The position numbers and the translations under genes were made by a program. Source: Bacteroidales bacterium H10 (lineage in GTDB: Bacteria > Bacteroidota > Bacteroidia > Bacteroidales > Muribaculaceae). From it: a DNA stretch of 6,756 nucleotides. Location: positions 1-6,756 of the forward strand of contig DAAV01000080.1 of assembly GCA_001701295.1 (NCBI GenBank), written 5' to 3'. Shown here piece after piece: positions 6,265 through 6,756 of this stretch (position 1 is its first letter; the number at the start of each line of letters is the position of its first letter). The notes under the pieces were generated by a model that did no database searches, was not told the origin of the DNA, and worked only from the letters and a program-made list of their open reading frames with translations.

Positions 6265-6756
6265 TCACACATCCGACCGCGCCCCCTCTTCCGCCACCTG
6301 CCGCAGATATTCTTCAGTAGAAATGGTGATTCCTAATTTTTTGCGTATATTATATTTGGTCACATCCACCGTGCGGGGTGAACGCCCGAGCAATTCGGCG
6401 ATCTCTTTTGTCGACAGATTTATCAGCATGAACGCGCATATGCGTTTTTCCGATTTGGTCAGAGCCGGATGGCGTTCGCTCAGCAGATCGAGAAACTTCC
6501 GGTTCGTCATTTCGAATTGCATCGAAAACAGCTCCCACATTTTCTCCTTGCCGTTTATCTCCTGAATCTGTCTGACCATCGATTCACGCGCCTGTTTGTC
6601 AAGATCATCGGATACAAGCTTCTTCTTGAGGCCGTCAAGCGCGGATTCCAGATGCGCGAGTCTAAGCAGAAGAGTAGTCTGACGGCGGTTCATATTGTCC
6701 TCGTTCTCGACGATCCTTTCCCGGACGAGCTGACTGTTATGGGAATCGATCCGCGC
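6265..6756 (-). CDS. LuxR-type helix-turn-helix regulator, C-terminal part (5' end outside window)
   Basis: The frame is open from the window edge for 163 codons to a TGA at 6267-6265, so the ATG at 6693 is probably internal and the protein is longer. The first 70 or so visible residues are charged and heptad-like, consistent with a coiled coil (for example LLLRLAHLESALDGLKKKL). Then comes WELFSMQFEMTNRKFLDLL and the DNA-binding part: LTKSEKRICAFMLINLSTKE, followed by IAELLGRSPRTVDVTKYNIR and KKLGI. In Bacteroidales this arrangement ends large sensor-regulators whose N-terminus is either tetratricopeptide repeats or a propeller/Y_Y_Y sensor with a membrane segment; which applies here cannot be seen. 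It is encoded 141 nt upstream of the nuclease pair on the same strand, so control of those genes is plausible but unproven. No phosphoacceptor domain is visible in this part. Confidence 0.85.
   Translation of the reverse strand, partial: ARIDSHNSQLVRERIVENEDNMNRRQTTLLLRLAHLESALDGLKKKLVSDDLDKQARESMVRQIQEINGKEKMWELFSMQFEMTNRKFLDLLSERHPALTKSEKRICAFMLINLSTKEIAELLGRSPRTVDVTKYNIRKKLGITISTEEYLRQVAEEGARSDV

Overview
The window carries five protein-coding genes, all on the minus strand, so transcription runs from high to low coordinates. The organism is very probably a Bacteroidota of the order Bacteroidales. The evidence is a Bacteroidota-type promoter (TTG, 20-nt spacer, TAATTTTG), A-rich leaders without Shine-Dalgarno sequences, a LuxR-type regulator tail typical of Bacteroidales sensor proteins, a fused gamma-alpha 2-oxoacid:ferredoxin oxidoreductase, and secreted enzymes ending in a short 'YDLNGR...GVYIV' tail. 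The moderate GC content and tail style would suit a gut Muribaculaceae- or Prevotella-like anaerobe, but the family assignment is inference.

Layout in transcription order. (1) 6756-6265: the C-terminal part of a helix-turn-helix regulator, with its N-terminus outside the window. (2) 6264-6124: a 141-bp AT-rich gap holding a consensus-like promoter and a 12-13 bp direct repeat. (3) 6123-4537 and 4531-2729: two paralogous secreted endonuclease I (EndA/NucM-type) proteins separated by 5 nt, almost certainly one transcript. Their catalytic domains match, but their middle domains are unrelated. (4) 2728-2655: a 74-bp gap with a weaker promoter candidate. (5) 2654-804 and 800-1: korA and korB, a 2-oxoglutarate-type ferredoxin oxidoreductase, with korB cut by the window edge. 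The two are 3 nt apart and probably translationally coupled.

The window joins two functions. The KorAB pair is central anaerobic metabolism: oxidative decarboxylation of a 2-oxoacid to an acyl-CoA with reduction of ferredoxin. The upstream pair looks accessory: exported nucleases that could digest extracellular DNA or RNA for nutrition or for remodelling a matrix, perhaps controlled by the adjacent regulator. That regulatory link rests only on position. I found no RNA genes, mobile elements, CRISPR arrays or convincing intrinsic terminators, and no gene-free stretch longer than 141 bp.
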